DNA from: Vibrio vulnificus NBRC 15645 = ATCC 27562
GTDB lineage: Bacteria; Pseudomonadota; Gammaproteobacteria; Enterobacterales; Vibrionaceae
DNA: 64,000 nt
Direction of reading: 5' to 3'
Assembly: GCF_002224265.1 (NCBI RefSeq)
Contig: NZ_CP012881.1
Span: 1,054,001-1,118,000 of the forward strand
Shown: positions 49,425 through 58,409 of the stretch, one piece after another
How positions within the stretch are numbered: the stretch's first letter is position 1
How the letters are laid out: each line of letters begins with the position of its first letter
Notes under the pieces: generated by a model
The model's database searches: none
What the model was told of the DNA's origin: nothing
What the model saw: the letters and a program-made list of their open reading frames with translations, nothing else
Position numbers and translations under genes: made by a program

Positions 49425-51581
49425 TTAGCCTTTCCATTCATAGAGCGCTGGAATTTCGATCTGCTCCCCTTGGAACTCGACAATCACCGACTGCGCTGAA
49501 ATCTCTACCAGTTGAATCTGGTTATCGATCCACTCGCCTTGATGGAACTCCGCACCATTAATCTTCAACCAGCGACGTTTCGGATCGCTCGAATACATGT
49601 GTGTCTGCAAATTGAGTGGCGGCAAGCGCCCATGCCATTTTTCCGCGCTCAGATCGAGCCTTGAAACCGTTGACCTCACTTGCGGTGAATTATCGGCTTG
49701 CGTCTCCACCAGCAAGGCATTTTCGACTTTTTGCGCCAGCTCTGGCGATAAGCCTGACAGGTCGAGGTTTTCAAACAGTCGCTCGTCCTCTGTTTTCTTT
49801 TCTTCACTCGACATTGATGGGCTCGCAACCAAAGTGGGGCTTGTTTGATCGGCCACGTTGATAACGTCGCCAGTTTCCGCCAACGGATATGTTCTGAGAA
49901 GGGGCGCGAGCGAGGGAAACTCAGGATAGCGCATCACCTGCTCTTCGCCTTGTTTCTCAGCCTGAGTGAGCGCTCGCCACGGCTCGGACAATGAGACCAT
50001 GTGCTGCAAACGCGCCAAAGTACGCTGGCCGGCGATGCCATCTTCGGTCATTGCTTGCCAACGTTGAAACCATTCCACTCGCTGCATCAGCTCAGCATTA
50101 AACTGCGTCGTCTTTAACGGTTCATCGTTGAGTGCTTTGGCAAGCAATTGGTCCAAAACTTCAATGGCCTCGCCGTGCATACCCAGGCGCAATGTCTCTC
50201 TCAGAGGCATTGGCCATAGATCGGTAACTTCGCCCCGCCATAACGACATCAATTGTGAAACCGTGAAGGTGAGGCGTTGCTCGCCTGTAAGCAGAACGAC
50301 GCGCTCTGGGTCGACTTCCAGCAAGACAACGTAAGCCCGTTGCCCTTCATGCTGCAGTGTCAGCAACAAAGGGTGTGGCGTTTGCTGCAACTCTTGCCAA
50401 TTAAGCTGCCGAACTTGGCACTGGAAAATCGACGTGGATGGCTGTTCACACATGGTATCGATGCGCGTTGCTCGATATCCCCATAATTTGTAAAGCTCTT
50501 CTAATCCTTGCGCTCGAGTGGTCATCCGCGCAACAGCTGACTCGCCGAGCCATTGTTCATCATTCACCAAGATTGCTGGTACGGAAGCCGGTACAGGCAA
50601 CTCGGTTGCAGGCCTGTCTAGCTCGACCTGAGGCGCAGTGGAAGCGACATTGTCAGTTGCGACCAAAGGCCAATAAGCGGCTATGGCCAACACTCCGGCA
50701 ACGCAAACGGCCAGTACAGAAACTTTCCCCCAAGGGAAAGACAAACGGTTTGAGGTTTGCTGATAGATCTCTGCCTGAAATGCCATCACATTTTGGCAAG
50801 CACGCTCGACCGTCGCTTTCGCGATTTTTTTGTCGCCTTGGTGATAGCTCAATTGCAACGCTTTATCGCAAATCAAGTTAATCAGGCGGGGAATACCGTG
50901 ACTATACTGAGCAATCACTTTGGCGCTGGCATGATCAAACAAGGTACGACTTCCCCCTGCGGTATGAATACGAAACGCAATGTAGTCTGCGGTTTCTTGA
51001 GGATTCAACGGCAATAGGTGATAACGGCCTGTAATGCGCTGAGCAAGTTGCCGCAATTGTGTGGTTTGCAGTAACTGTTGCAGTTCAGGCTGCCCCACCA
51101 ACAACACTTTTAACAGCTTACGTGTTTCCGTTTCTAAGTTAGTGAGGAGGCGCAATTGCTCTAACACATCCGCCGCCAAATGTTGTGCTTCATCTATCAC
51201 CAATAAGGTTTGGATGTTTTGCTGATGATTTTCCAACAAAAACTGGTAAATGCGTTGGTTGAGCTGTTTAAGGGAAGAGTTGGCTGCGTAGCTCAAGCCA
51301 AACTCATCACAAATGGCTTCAAGCAGTTCGACACTGGAAAACGTTGGGTTGAGCAGCAAAGCGGCACACGTTTGACCATCAAGATTGGCCAACATTGATT
51401 TTGCGACTGTGGTTTTCCCCGTCCCCACTTCCCCAGTCAGCATGGCAAAACCACCACCATCGCCGAGGCCAGCCTGTAAATGTGTGATGGCTTCACGATG
51501 GCGCTGACTTAAATAGAGATAGCGGGAATTGGGCACTATCGAGAAAGGCAGCTCAGAGAAACCAAAAAAATCCTTATACAT
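49425..51581 (-). CDS. Type II secretion assembly factor, GspA-GspB fusion
   Basis: In Aeromonas and Vibrio, GspA (ExeA) and GspB (ExeB) form an inner-membrane complex that helps insert the type II secretin through peptidoglycan. This 718-residue product combines both: an AAA+ ATPase domain (about 1-270; Walker A GEVGTGKTT near residue 50, Walker B LLVIDEAQH near 125), one membrane segment (about 284-305), a periplasmic region with a peptidoglycan-binding motif (GIAGQRTLARLQHM, about 518-531), a disordered linker (about 560-610) and a C-terminal GspB-type domain (about 620-718, SRLDLSAEKWH to EIPALYEWKG). Divergent from cca. No other gsp genes are nearby. Confidence 0.88.
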   Translation of the reverse strand: MYKDFFGFSELPFSIVPNSRYLYLSQRHREAITHLQAGLGDGGGFAMLTGEVGTGKTTVAKSMLANLDGQTCAALLLNPTFSSVELLEAICDEFGLSYAANSSLKQLNQRIYQFLLENHQQNIQTLLVIDEAQHLAADVLEQLRLLTNLETETRKLLKVLLVGQPELQQLLQTTQLRQLAQRITGRYHLLPLNPQETADYIAFRIHTAGGSRTLFDHASAKVIAQYSHGIPRLINLICDKALQLSYHQGDKKIAKATVERACQNVMAFQAEIYQQTSNRLSFPWGKVSVLAVCVAGVLAIAAYWPLVATDNVASTAPQVELDRPATELPVPASVPAILVNDEQWLGESAVARMTTRAQGLEELYKLWGYRATRIDTMCEQPSTSIFQCQVRQLNWQELQQTPHPLLLTLQHEGQRAYVVLLEVDPERVVLLTGEQRLTFTVSQLMSLWRGEVTDLWPMPLRETLRLGMHGEAIEVLDQLLAKALNDEPLKTTQFNAELMQRVEWFQRWQAMTEDGIAGQRTLARLQHMVSLSEPWRALTQAEKQGEEQVMRYPEFPSLAPLLRTYPLAETGDVINVADQTSPTLVASPSMSSEEKKTEDERLFENLDLSGLSPELAQKVENALLVETQADNSPQVRSTVSRLDLSAEKWHGRLPPLNLQTHMYSSDPKRRWLKINGAEFHQGEWIDNQIQLVEISAQSVIVEFQGEQIEIPALYEWKG

Positions 51582-51679
51582 ACACAGACCAAATGCAAAT
51601 ACGTCAATTGAATAGAGAGCAAAGTACCATTGCTTGCTACAATGTCCAGTCAGATAAGCAAATATTCGAGGTCACACGC

Positions 51680-52903
51680 GTGGAAGTTTACTTAGTGGGT
51701 GGAGCGGTAAGAGACAAGCTATTGGACATTCCCGTCTACGATCAAGATTGGGTTGTCGTCGGTGCAACCGCGGAACAAATGCTCAATGCTGGGTACTCTC
51801 CTGTCGGGAAAGAGTTTCCGGTTTTCTTACACCCCAAAACCAAACAAGAGTACGCGCTGGCTCGTACTGAGCGAAAAACAGGCCAAGGCTACAAAGGCTT
51901 TGAGTGCTTTTTCTCCCCAGATGTGACTTTAGAAGAAGATCTCCTCAGACGCGATCTAACCATCAACGCCATTGCCATGGATAGCCAGGGCGCGCTTTAT
52001 GACCCGTATGGTGGACAGCAAGATCTGCAGGATCGTATTTTGCGCCATGTGTCCGAGGCCTTTGTCGAAGATCCTCTGCGCGTGTTGCGAGTGGCTCGCT
52101 TTGCGGCCAAACTGGCACCACTCGGGTTTCGCGTGGCCGATGAAACCATGCAGTTGATGCAATCCATTGTCGCTTCTGGCGAGCTGTCTGCACTGACTGC
52201 CGAACGCGTTTGGCAAGAATGGCACAAATCGCTACTCACGCCCGCGCCACAGCAGTTTCTTGCTATCTTGCGTCAGTGTGGTGCTCTGGCCGTGGTACTT
52301 CCCGAAATCGATGCTTTGTTTGGTGTCCCTCAGCCTGAAAAATGGCACCCGGAGATCGACACGGGCATACACACCTTGTTGGTAGCAGAACAAGCGGCGA
52401 AGCTAAGCTCATCAGCAGTGGTGCGCTTTGCGGCCCAAGTGCACGACTTAGGCAAAGGCGTGACACCACCAAGTGAATGGCCAAGTCACAAAATGCATTG
52501 CCATACCGGCCTTAAGTTGATTAAACAGCTGTGTGAACGCGTGCGCGTACCGAATGAGTTTCGCGATCTCGCTTTAATGGTGTGTGAGCAGCACTCCAAC
52601 ATCCATCGCGCAGCCGAGCTCAAGCCGCAGACCATAGTCAAAATTTTCAACAAACTGGATGTGTGGCGCAAAGCGGAGCGATTAAACGATATCCTCCTTT
52701 GTTGCCAAGCCGATCATGCTGGTCGCCAAGGCCTGCAAGATCATCCTTACCCTCAAGCAGAACGGATCCAGTTAGCGTATCAAGCAGCGCTCTCTGTCGA
52801 GGTGCAATCGGTCATTCAGGATGGGTTTAAAGGGCCAGCCATTCGTGATGAACAGGAAAGAAGACGCATTGAAGCAGTGAAAGCAGCGCTGCTGAACGCT
52901 TAA
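51680..52903 (+). CDS. cca: CCA tRNA nucleotidyltransferase
   Basis: Adds or repairs the 3' CCA end of tRNAs. From the GTG start at 51680 the product is 407 residues and begins VEVYLVGGAVRDKLL, the conserved class II nucleotidyltransferase N-terminus; GAGG lies 8 bases upstream. The frame is open 29 codons further but that part is unconserved. Motifs: DQDWVVVG (catalytic DxD), RRDLTINAIAMD near residue 90, and a C-terminal HD phosphohydrolase domain (VHDLGKG near 255) as in E. coli. An extended -10 (TGCTACAAT, 51635-51643) lies upstream. Confidence 0.95.
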   Translation: MEVYLVGGAVRDKLLDIPVYDQDWVVVGATAEQMLNAGYSPVGKEFPVFLHPKTKQEYALARTERKTGQGYKGFECFFSPDVTLEEDLLRRDLTINAIAMDSQGALYDPYGGQQDLQDRILRHVSEAFVEDPLRVLRVARFAAKLAPLGFRVADETMQLMQSIVASGELSALTAERVWQEWHKSLLTPAPQQFLAILRQCGALAVVLPEIDALFGVPQPEKWHPEIDTGIHTLLVAEQAAKLSSSAVVRFAAQVHDLGKGVTPPSEWPSHKMHCHTGLKLIKQLCERVRVPNEFRDLALMVCEQHSNIHRAAELKPQTIVKIFNKLDVWRKAERLNDILLCCQADHAGRQGLQDHPYPQAERIQLAYQAALSVEVQSVIQDGFKGPAIRDEQERRRIEAVKAALLNA

Positions 52904-52911
52904 AAAACATA

Positions 52912-52934
52912 ACGCCCACGGTTTCCTGTGGGCG
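52912..52934 (-). terminator. Hairpin terminator of uppP
   Basis: Stem CGCCCAC/GTGGGCG with the run TTATGTTTTTT following on the minus strand; lies between convergent cca and uppP. Confidence 0.65.
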
Positions 52935-52966
52935 CTATAATGATTATGCGATCGAGTCGATCGAGA

Positions 52967-53770
52967 TTAAGCCATTAACAGGTAAGCAAATAAGCCGACA
53001 CCTAAGATCAATCGGTAGATCACAAATGGCGTCATGCCCATACGTGAAATCATCTTCAAGAAAAGGTGAATACACAGATAAGCGCTAATAAAGGAAGTGA
53101 CTATACCGGTTAGCAAAAAGCCGACATGAACGGGCTCACCACTGGTCACTAACTTCAAGCCAAGATAAGAACCCGCCAGCGTAATGATGGGAATCGACAT
53201 CAAGAAAGAAAAGCGCGCTGCCGCTTCACGAGTAAAGCCCAAGTAAAGCGCCGCAGTAATGGTCGCCCCAGAACGAGAAGTGCCGGGAATCATCGCCAAT
53301 GCTTGCGCAATACCAATAAACAGAGCTTTCTTCCAACCCGCTTGGTATTCATCATCCAGCAAAGAGGCATTCTTATCGACCCACCAAAGCAACAGACCAA
53401 AAATAATGGTCGTCGTGGCAATCACATAGGCACTGCGCAGATAAACTTCGATGACATCTTTCATCACCAAGCCAAAGATACACGCAGGGATCGTCGCAAT
53501 CACAATCATCCACGCCAACTTGGCTTCTTTACTTCGTTCGCCTTTAAAAATCGACGCGAACAAAGCAGCGAAGAGCGTGATCACTTCTTTACGGAAATAG
53601 ATCACCACAGCGGCTAAGGTGCCGACATGCACCGCCACATCAAAAGCTAAACCTTGATCTTCCCAACCTAGAATGGCGGAAGGCAGGATCAAATGCGCCG
53701 AACTGGAAATCGGCAAAAACTCGGTCAGGCCTTGAATCAAAGCCAACACAAACGCTTCAAAATAACTCAT
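52967..53770 (-). CDS. uppP: Undecaprenyl-diphosphatase UppP (BacA)
   Basis: Integral inner-membrane phosphatase that recycles undecaprenyl pyrophosphate to the lipid carrier used by MraY; also gives bacitracin tolerance. The 267-residue protein has about eight membrane segments and both family motifs, [17 protein letters not shown] near residue 12 and [12 protein letters not shown] near residue 160. folK begins 15 bases upstream, so the three genes folB, folK and uppP are probably one transcript. Confidence 0.96.
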   Translation of the reverse strand: MSYFEAFVLALIQGLTEFLPISSSAHLILPSAILGWEDQGLAFDVAVHVGTLAAVVIYFRKEVITLFAALFASIFKGERSKEAKLAWMIVIATIPACIFGLVMKDVIEVYLRSAYVIATTTIIFGLLLWWVDKNASLLDDEYQAGWKKALFIGIAQALAMIPGTSRSGATITAALYLGFTREAAARFSFLMSIPIITLAGSYLGLKLVTSGEPVHVGFLLTGIVTSFISAYLCIHLFLKMISRMGMTPFVIYRLILGVGLFAYLLMA

Positions 53771-53785
53771 GGTTTACTCAGTTTT

Positions 53786-54268
53786 TTATAATGAAAAATC
53801 AACCGCTCTTAATGTGTCGAGATCGCGTGCAGTTTGCCAAATCTCTTCCACGGTACGGCCATCTCCTGGAATCACCAGATCCGGCTGCAAATCATAAAGC
53901 GGTTGTATGACAAAGGGATATTTAAAGATATCACTGCGAGGCAGTTCAGGCTTTTGGCTCGAAATGCATTCACCGAACAGCACAATATCAAGATCGAGTG
54001 TTCGATCCTGATACTTCGCTGCATTTTCTTCTCGGCCCCATTTCAGTTCGATTTGGCGAAGCTGAAAAGCCAATTCCTCTAACGTCATGGACGTATTGAG
54101 ACGAATGACAAAATTGAAAAAGGCATGGCTGTCAAAACCAACAGCGGCACATTCATATATCGGTGAGGCTTGTAATGCTTCGCCAAGCAAAGTGAGCTCT
54201 TGCCAAGCAGCTCGTGCGTGCTTTTCTCGCTCAATATTACTGCCTACGCCGATATAGACGGTGTTCAT
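53786..54268 (-). CDS. folK: 6-hydroxymethyl-7,8-dihydropterin pyrophosphokinase FolK
   Basis: Folate biosynthesis enzyme that pyrophosphorylates 6-hydroxymethyl-dihydropterin. The 160-residue protein begins YIGVGSNIEREKHARAAW and has the HPPK signature RTLDLDIVLFG near residue 88. E. coli FolK has the same length. ATG overlaps the folB stop by 4 bases. A second folK near panC, as found in many gamma-proteobacteria, would lie outside this window. Confidence 0.93.
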   Translation of the reverse strand: MNTVYIGVGSNIEREKHARAAWQELTLLGEALQASPIYECAAVGFDSHAFFNFVIRLNTSMTLEELAFQLRQIELKWGREENAAKYQDRTLDLDIVLFGECISSQKPELPRSDIFKYPFVIQPLYDLQPDLVIPGDGRTVEEIWQTARDLDTLRAVDFSL

Positions 54269-54624
54269 GCTTGACCTCGCTCAATCACCACCCCCACAGC
54301 GCGAGCTTGTGGAACGGCTCCCGGCTTAGCCAAACGAATACGAATCCAAGGCACAGAGAATTGAGTCATGATGAGCTCTGCCACTTCTTCCGCTACACGT
54401 TCCACCAGTAAGAAACGGCCGCTTTCAATATGATTCAATACCGCCTCGCTCACTTGCGCATAATCCAACGCATCGGCCACATCATCACTTTTGCCTGCAG
54501 GACGATTGTCGTGCGCCATTTCGATATCCAACACCAATTTTTGCTTAATTTGCTGTTCCCAGTCGTAGACACCGATGGTGGTAATCACTTCCAACTGTTC
54601 AATAAACACTTTATCCAGCGCCAT
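54265..54624 (-). CDS. folB: Dihydroneopterin aldolase FolB
   Basis: Converts dihydroneopterin to 6-hydroxymethyl-dihydropterin, the substrate of the adjacent FolK. The 119-residue protein has the typical MDKVFIEQLEV-like opening, IGVYDWEQQIKQ motif and LVERVAEEVAELIM helix. Reads into folK with a 4-base overlap. Divergent from plsY across 123 bases. Confidence 0.95.
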   Translation of the reverse strand: MALDKVFIEQLEVITTIGVYDWEQQIKQKLVLDIEMAHDNRPAGKSDDVADALDYAQVSEAVLNHIESGRFLLVERVAEEVAELIMTQFSVPWIRIRLAKPGAVPQARAVGVVIERGQA

Positions 54625-54747
54625 AACTTGTCCTTATAGAGGTCGGATACCCGAATGGGGTAAATTCATCGTATTATTTTTGCAATCGCGCTATGATAGC
54701 AACTACGCGAAAAATGAGCATTACTTTCCAATCATTTAGGGACTCAC

Positions 54748-55359
54748 ATGGACGCAATGGCAGTGACAATGACCATCATCGCCTACCTGCTGGGATCAAT
54801 TTCCAGTGCGGTGCTGATTTGTCGTGTGCTGAGATTGCCCGATCCTCGAGGTGTGGGTTCAAACAACCCTGGTGCCACCAACGTGTTGCGCATCGGTGGT
54901 AAAGGTGCCGCCGCGGCGGTACTGCTGTGCGATATGCTCAAAGGGACAATTCCGGTTTGGAGTGGTTACTACCTTGGTATTGAACCCGTACTGCTTGGCG
55001 TGATAGCCATTGCAGCCTGCCTTGGTCATATGTACCCACTGTTCTTTCATTTCCAAGGGGGTAAAGGGGTGGCAACAGCGCTGGGAGCCATAGCCCCTAT
55101 CGGTTTGGATTTGACAGGGATGATCATGGTGACATGGCTGTTGGTCGCGATACTCTTCCGCTACTCTTCATTGGCCGCGTTGGTTACCGTTTTACTCGCC
55201 CCGATGTACACTTGGATGATCAAGCCCCAGTACACCTTGCCCGTAGGCATGCTCTGCTGTTTGATTGTGTTAAGACATCACCAAAATATCCGCCGTTTGT
55301 TTACTGGTGAAGAGCCCAAAATCGGTGAGAAAAAACTGCAAATGCCTAAGTCACAGTAA
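54748..55359 (+). CDS. plsY: Glycerol-3-phosphate acyltransferase PlsY
   Basis: Inner-membrane enzyme that acylates glycerol-3-phosphate from acyl-phosphate, the first step of phospholipid synthesis. The 203-residue protein has about five membrane segments and the three cytoplasmic PlsY motifs, including [12 protein letters not shown] near residue 36 and [14 protein letters not shown] near residue 100. Start at 54748 with AGGGAC ahead; an internal ATG three codons on is also possible. Single gene with its own terminator. Confidence 0.95.
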   Translation: MDAMAVTMTIIAYLLGSISSAVLICRVLRLPDPRGVGSNNPGATNVLRIGGKGAAAAVLLCDMLKGTIPVWSGYYLGIEPVLLGVIAIAACLGHMYPLFFHFQGGKGVATALGAIAPIGLDLTGMIMVTWLLVAILFRYSSLAALVTVLLAPMYTWMIKPQYTLPVGMLCCLIVLRHHQNIRRLFTGEEPKIGEKKLQMPKSQ

Positions 55360-55414
55360 GCAAAATAAGAGACGACAAGCGAAATACGAGACGACGATAA
55401 ACGTCAAAGAAATA

Positions 55415-55442
55415 GAAAATGGCCTCTCATGAGGCCATTTTC
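55415..55442. terminator. Bidirectional terminator between plsY and the hydrolase
   Basis: Perfect 12-bp stem GAAAATGGCCTC/GAGGCCATTTTC with a 4-base loop; A-rich left and T-rich right arms serve the convergent genes. Confidence 0.85.
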
Positions 55443-55448
55443 GTTCGC

Positions 55449-56267
55449 TTACTGGGCGTAAACTGCCGCGAGAAACGTCTCAAGCATTTGGTTAACGAAC
55501 TCAACCTGCTCTAGGTTACTAATGTGACCAGCGTTAGGAATTTCCACCAATTGACTGCCGGTGATCACATCGTGCATCAAGTAAGATTCAAACACTGGGC
55601 GAGGTTTGTCCTGCTGACCAACGGCGATCAAGGTTGGCAAAGCAAATTTTTCCGCATCCTCAATCACATCGCGACGACCAAACACCATACGCCCAACTCT
55701 TGCCACTTCCACCGCACGTTCACCGGAAAGTGACGCTAAGCGTTGTTCGAAATCCGAAACCAATTGCGGGTTTTGCTCTTTCGCATCGTTGGCAAAAAAC
55801 AGCGGCACCACCGCTTCTACAATCGGTGCTGGCACCATTTGGGTTTGCGCAATAGCATCCAACATGGCGAAGTATTTCTGATGTGTCACTTCCGGCTCTA
55901 GGCCAATGAAGGTGTCCATCATGACTAAAGAAGTCACGCGTGCTGGTGCTTGTGAAACCAGTTCCGCTCCCCACATCCCACCGACGGATAAACCGACAAT
56001 AGAAAACGTCTCAATTTGTAGATGATCCATCAACGCGAGCAGGTGTTGAGCGTAATCCACCAATGAATTGCAGTGAGTTGGTGCGGACTCAGATTCCCCA
56101 TGTGCCCACAAATCCGGCACAATACAACGATAAGACTGACTTAAAAATTCAATTTGTGGCGCCCACATCTGGCTATCCCACAAATAGCTATGACCAAATA
56201 ACAAGACCGGACCTTGGCCCACATCTTGATAAGCCATGCTTTTGCCATCTATGACGAATGTTTTCAT
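55449..56267 (-). CDS. Alpha/beta-fold hydrolase, substrate unknown
   Basis: Soluble 272-residue alpha/beta hydrolase. Visible elements are the oxyanion region LLFGHSYLWDSQMW near residue 23, the nucleophile elbow GLSVGGMWGAE near residue 92, a helical cap in the middle (about 130-200), a late aspartate in VGQQDKPRP and a histidine in NAGHISNLEQ near residue 248. It resembles enol-lactone hydrolases and MenH-like esterases, but no metabolic partners lie nearby so the substrate cannot be named. Encoded between plsY and tsaD, where E. coli has no such gene. Confidence 0.85.
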   Translation of the reverse strand: MKTFVIDGKSMAYQDVGQGPVLLFGHSYLWDSQMWAPQIEFLSQSYRCIVPDLWAHGESESAPTHCNSLVDYAQHLLALMDHLQIETFSIVGLSVGGMWGAELVSQAPARVTSLVMMDTFIGLEPEVTHQKYFAMLDAIAQTQMVPAPIVEAVVPLFFANDAKEQNPQLVSDFEQRLASLSGERAVEVARVGRMVFGRRDVIEDAEKFALPTLIAVGQQDKPRPVFESYLMHDVITGSQLVEIPNAGHISNLEQVEFVNQMLETFLAAVYAQ

Positions 56268-56387
56268 TATTTTTCCTAAAATCAGCAGAACCTAACATAG
56301 GCAACACAAGATGCCATTCAGTTCCATGTGAATAAAAAGCAGCAAAGTAAAAAAACGGCCGCCTAAGCGACCGTGATTATACTGAGT

Positions 56388-57407
56388 TTATTTCATCACT
56401 GGCGTCAATTGATCAATTGGCCAACGAGGTCGGGCCTCTACCGCAAGATCTGACACTTCATTGTTCTTCAAACGCTGCATACCCGCATACGCGATCATTG
56501 CACCATTATCAGTACAAAACTCGGTACGTGGATAATAGACATCCCCGCCCACTTTGTGCGCCAGTTTTTCTAGTTCAGCACGAAGACGACGGTTGGCACT
56601 CACCCCACCCGCAATCACAATACGTTTCATACCCGTTTGTTCTAGTGCGCGCTTACATTTGATCGCCAGTGTGGCGCACACAGCCTCTTCAAAAGCGTAC
56701 GCAATATCGGCACGTGTTTGTTCATCATCACCATTCGCCGCGATGGTATTGGCAGTAAAGGTTTTCAAGCCAGAGAAACTCATGTCCAAACCGGGCACAT
56801 TGGTCATCGGGCGCGGGAACTTAAAGCGACCCGGCGTCCCTTTTTCGGCCAACTTAGACAGTAATGGCCCACCTGGATAATCTAGGCCCATGAGCTTCGC
56901 CGTCTTATCGAATGCTTCACCCGCCGCATCATCAATGGATTCACCTAGGATTTTGTACTCACCAATGCCTTTCACTTCCACCATCATCGAGTGACCACCC
57001 GAGACCAATACCGCCACAAATGGAAACGGAGGTGGGTTGTCTTCAAGCATAGGTGCGAGCAAGTGACCTTCCATATGATGAACCGGAACAGCTGGCACTC
57101 CCCAAGCGTAAGCGAGGCTTCGACCAATCGTTGCCCCCACCAATAGTGCCCCAACCAAACCCGGCCCAGCCGTGTAAGCAACACCATCAATATCTTTTGC
57201 TGTTAAATTGGCTTCTTTCAACGCCTCTTTAATAAGAGGAATGGTTTTCTTCACGTGGTCACGAGAAGCGAGCTCAGGCACGACACCGCCGTAATCGGCA
57301 TGCAGTTTAATTTGGCTATATAATTTATGGGCCAGTAGGCCTTTTTCATCGTCATAAATGGCGATTCCTGTTTCATCACAGGAGGTTTCAATGCCGAGAA
57401 TGCGCAT
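56388..57407 (-). CDS. tsaD: tRNA threonylcarbamoyladenosine transferase TsaD
   Basis: Catalytic subunit that transfers threonylcarbamoyl to A37 of ANN-decoding tRNAs, with TsaB, TsaE and TsaC. The 339-residue protein begins [19 protein letters not shown] and has the metal-binding HMEGHL motif near residue 111, GGHSMMV near 137 and [11 protein letters not shown] near 270, all standard. Divergent from rpsU, the same arrangement as in E. coli. One likely substrate class, tRNA-Ile, is encoded at the end of this window. Confidence 0.97.
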
Positions 57408-57508
57408 AGTTTTCTCTGTATGCTCAGTGCTAATAGAAAATTTGCCGACATATTACCTCGCGCAGCCCAGACAAACAAATTTTGTACAGACAATAATCGA
57501 CAAAAGGC

Positions 57509-57538
57509 TTTACAAAGGCGCAGGGATCGGATTAAAAT
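57509..57538 (+). promoter_or_regulatory. Promoter of the rpsU-yqeY-dnaG-rpoD operon
   Basis: TTTACA (57509-57514) and TAAAAT (57533-57538) with an 18-base spacer, followed by a start region near 57545, about 90 bases ahead of rpsU. I did not find a LexA box here, although the E. coli operon has one. Confidence 0.6.
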
Positions 57539-57635
57539 TCCGCACCATTTTTGATCAAGCTGGTTAGAGACCAATCGCTAGTGATTTGTCTATTTATTGC
57601 CAGCGTTAACGAATAACCCCTGAGGTGAAAGGCAT

Positions 57636-57851
57636 ATGCCAGTAGTTAAAGTACGTGAAAACGAACCGTTCGACGTTGCTCTACGTCGTTTCAAGCGCTC
57701 TTGCGAAAAAGCAGGTATCCTTTCTGAAGTGCGTCGTCGTGAGCACTACGAAAAACCAACTACAGTTCGCAAACGCGCTAAAGCAGCAGCTCAAAAGCGT
57801 CACGCTAAGAAGCTAGCTCGCGAAAACGCTCGTCGCGTTCGCCTGTACTAA
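57636..57851 (+). CDS. rpsU: 30S ribosomal protein S21
   Basis: Small basic protein of the 30S subunit platform, needed for start-codon recognition. The 71-residue product begins [27 protein letters not shown] and ends in a basic tail, as in other gamma-proteobacteria. GAGGTGAAAGG precedes the ATG. First gene of the macromolecular synthesis operon, which joins translation (S21), replication (primase) and transcription (sigma-70). Confidence 0.98.
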
Positions 57852-57879
57852 TAACTGAGCTCCGGAAAGGAATTTAGTT

Positions 57880-58323
57880 ATGGCTCTTATTGAACAACTC
57901 AAAGAAGAGCAAAAACTAGCGATGAAAGCCAAGGACAAACAGCGCCTTGGCACTATTCGTTTAGCCTTGTCAGCTATTAAGCAACGTGAAGTCGATGAAC
58001 AGATCACTCTGGGCGATGACGACATTCTTGCTGTGTTGACAAAAATGGTTAAACAACGTCGCGACTCTGTTACGCAATTTGAAGCAGCAGGTCGTCAAGA
58101 CTTAGCTGATGCGGAAAAAGCAGAAATTACGGTGCTTGAAGAATTCATGCCACAACCGCTGAATGAAGACGAAGTAGCCGCGCTGATTGACAGTGCGATT
58201 GCAGAATCTGGCGCAGCAGGCATGCAAGACATGGGTAAAGTAATGGCTGTATTGAAACCGCAAATTCAAGGCCGTGCAGATATGGGTAAAGTAAGTGGTT
58301 TAGTTCGCGCTAAACTGGCTTAA
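57880..58323 (+). CDS. yqeY: GatB/YqeY domain protein
   Basis: A 147-residue protein homologous to the tail domain of GatB, the amidotransferase subunit that recognises tRNA; the free-standing form is suspected to bind tRNA or affect Gln/Asn amidation, but its function is unknown. Motifs: LKEEQKLAMKAKDKQRLGTIR at the N-terminus, LEEFMPQPLNEDE near residue 86 and GRADMGKVSGLVRAKL at the C-terminus. It sits between rpsU and dnaG, a place where E. coli has no gene, and starts 28 bases after rpsU. Confidence 0.92.
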   Translation: MALIEQLKEEQKLAMKAKDKQRLGTIRLALSAIKQREVDEQITLGDDDILAVLTKMVKQRRDSVTQFEAAGRQDLADAEKAEITVLEEFMPQPLNEDEVAALIDSAIAESGAAGMQDMGKVMAVLKPQIQGRADMGKVSGLVRAKLA

Positions 58324-58343
58324 TTCCCGCACCTGTTTGCAGC

Positions 58344-58374
58344 AAGCCGTGCTATCCTCTGGAACGCACGGCTT
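58344..58374 (+). terminator. Internal hairpin between yqeY and dnaG
   Basis: Perfect 9-bp stem (58344-58352 with 58366-58374), 13-base loop, followed by GTTTGT. It matches the position of the partial terminator upstream of dnaG in E. coli, which lowers primase expression; the weak T-run here suggests partial read-through. Confidence 0.6.
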
Positions 58375-58409
58375 GTTTGTATCTACCCTTCTCTTTTTTA
58401 TTAGGTTTT

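Noticed and set aside
52945..52966. GATCGA-rich palindrome next to uppP
   Set aside because: Very short interrupted palindrome inside a 32-base gap; no partner copy in the window and a terminator is already explained next to it.
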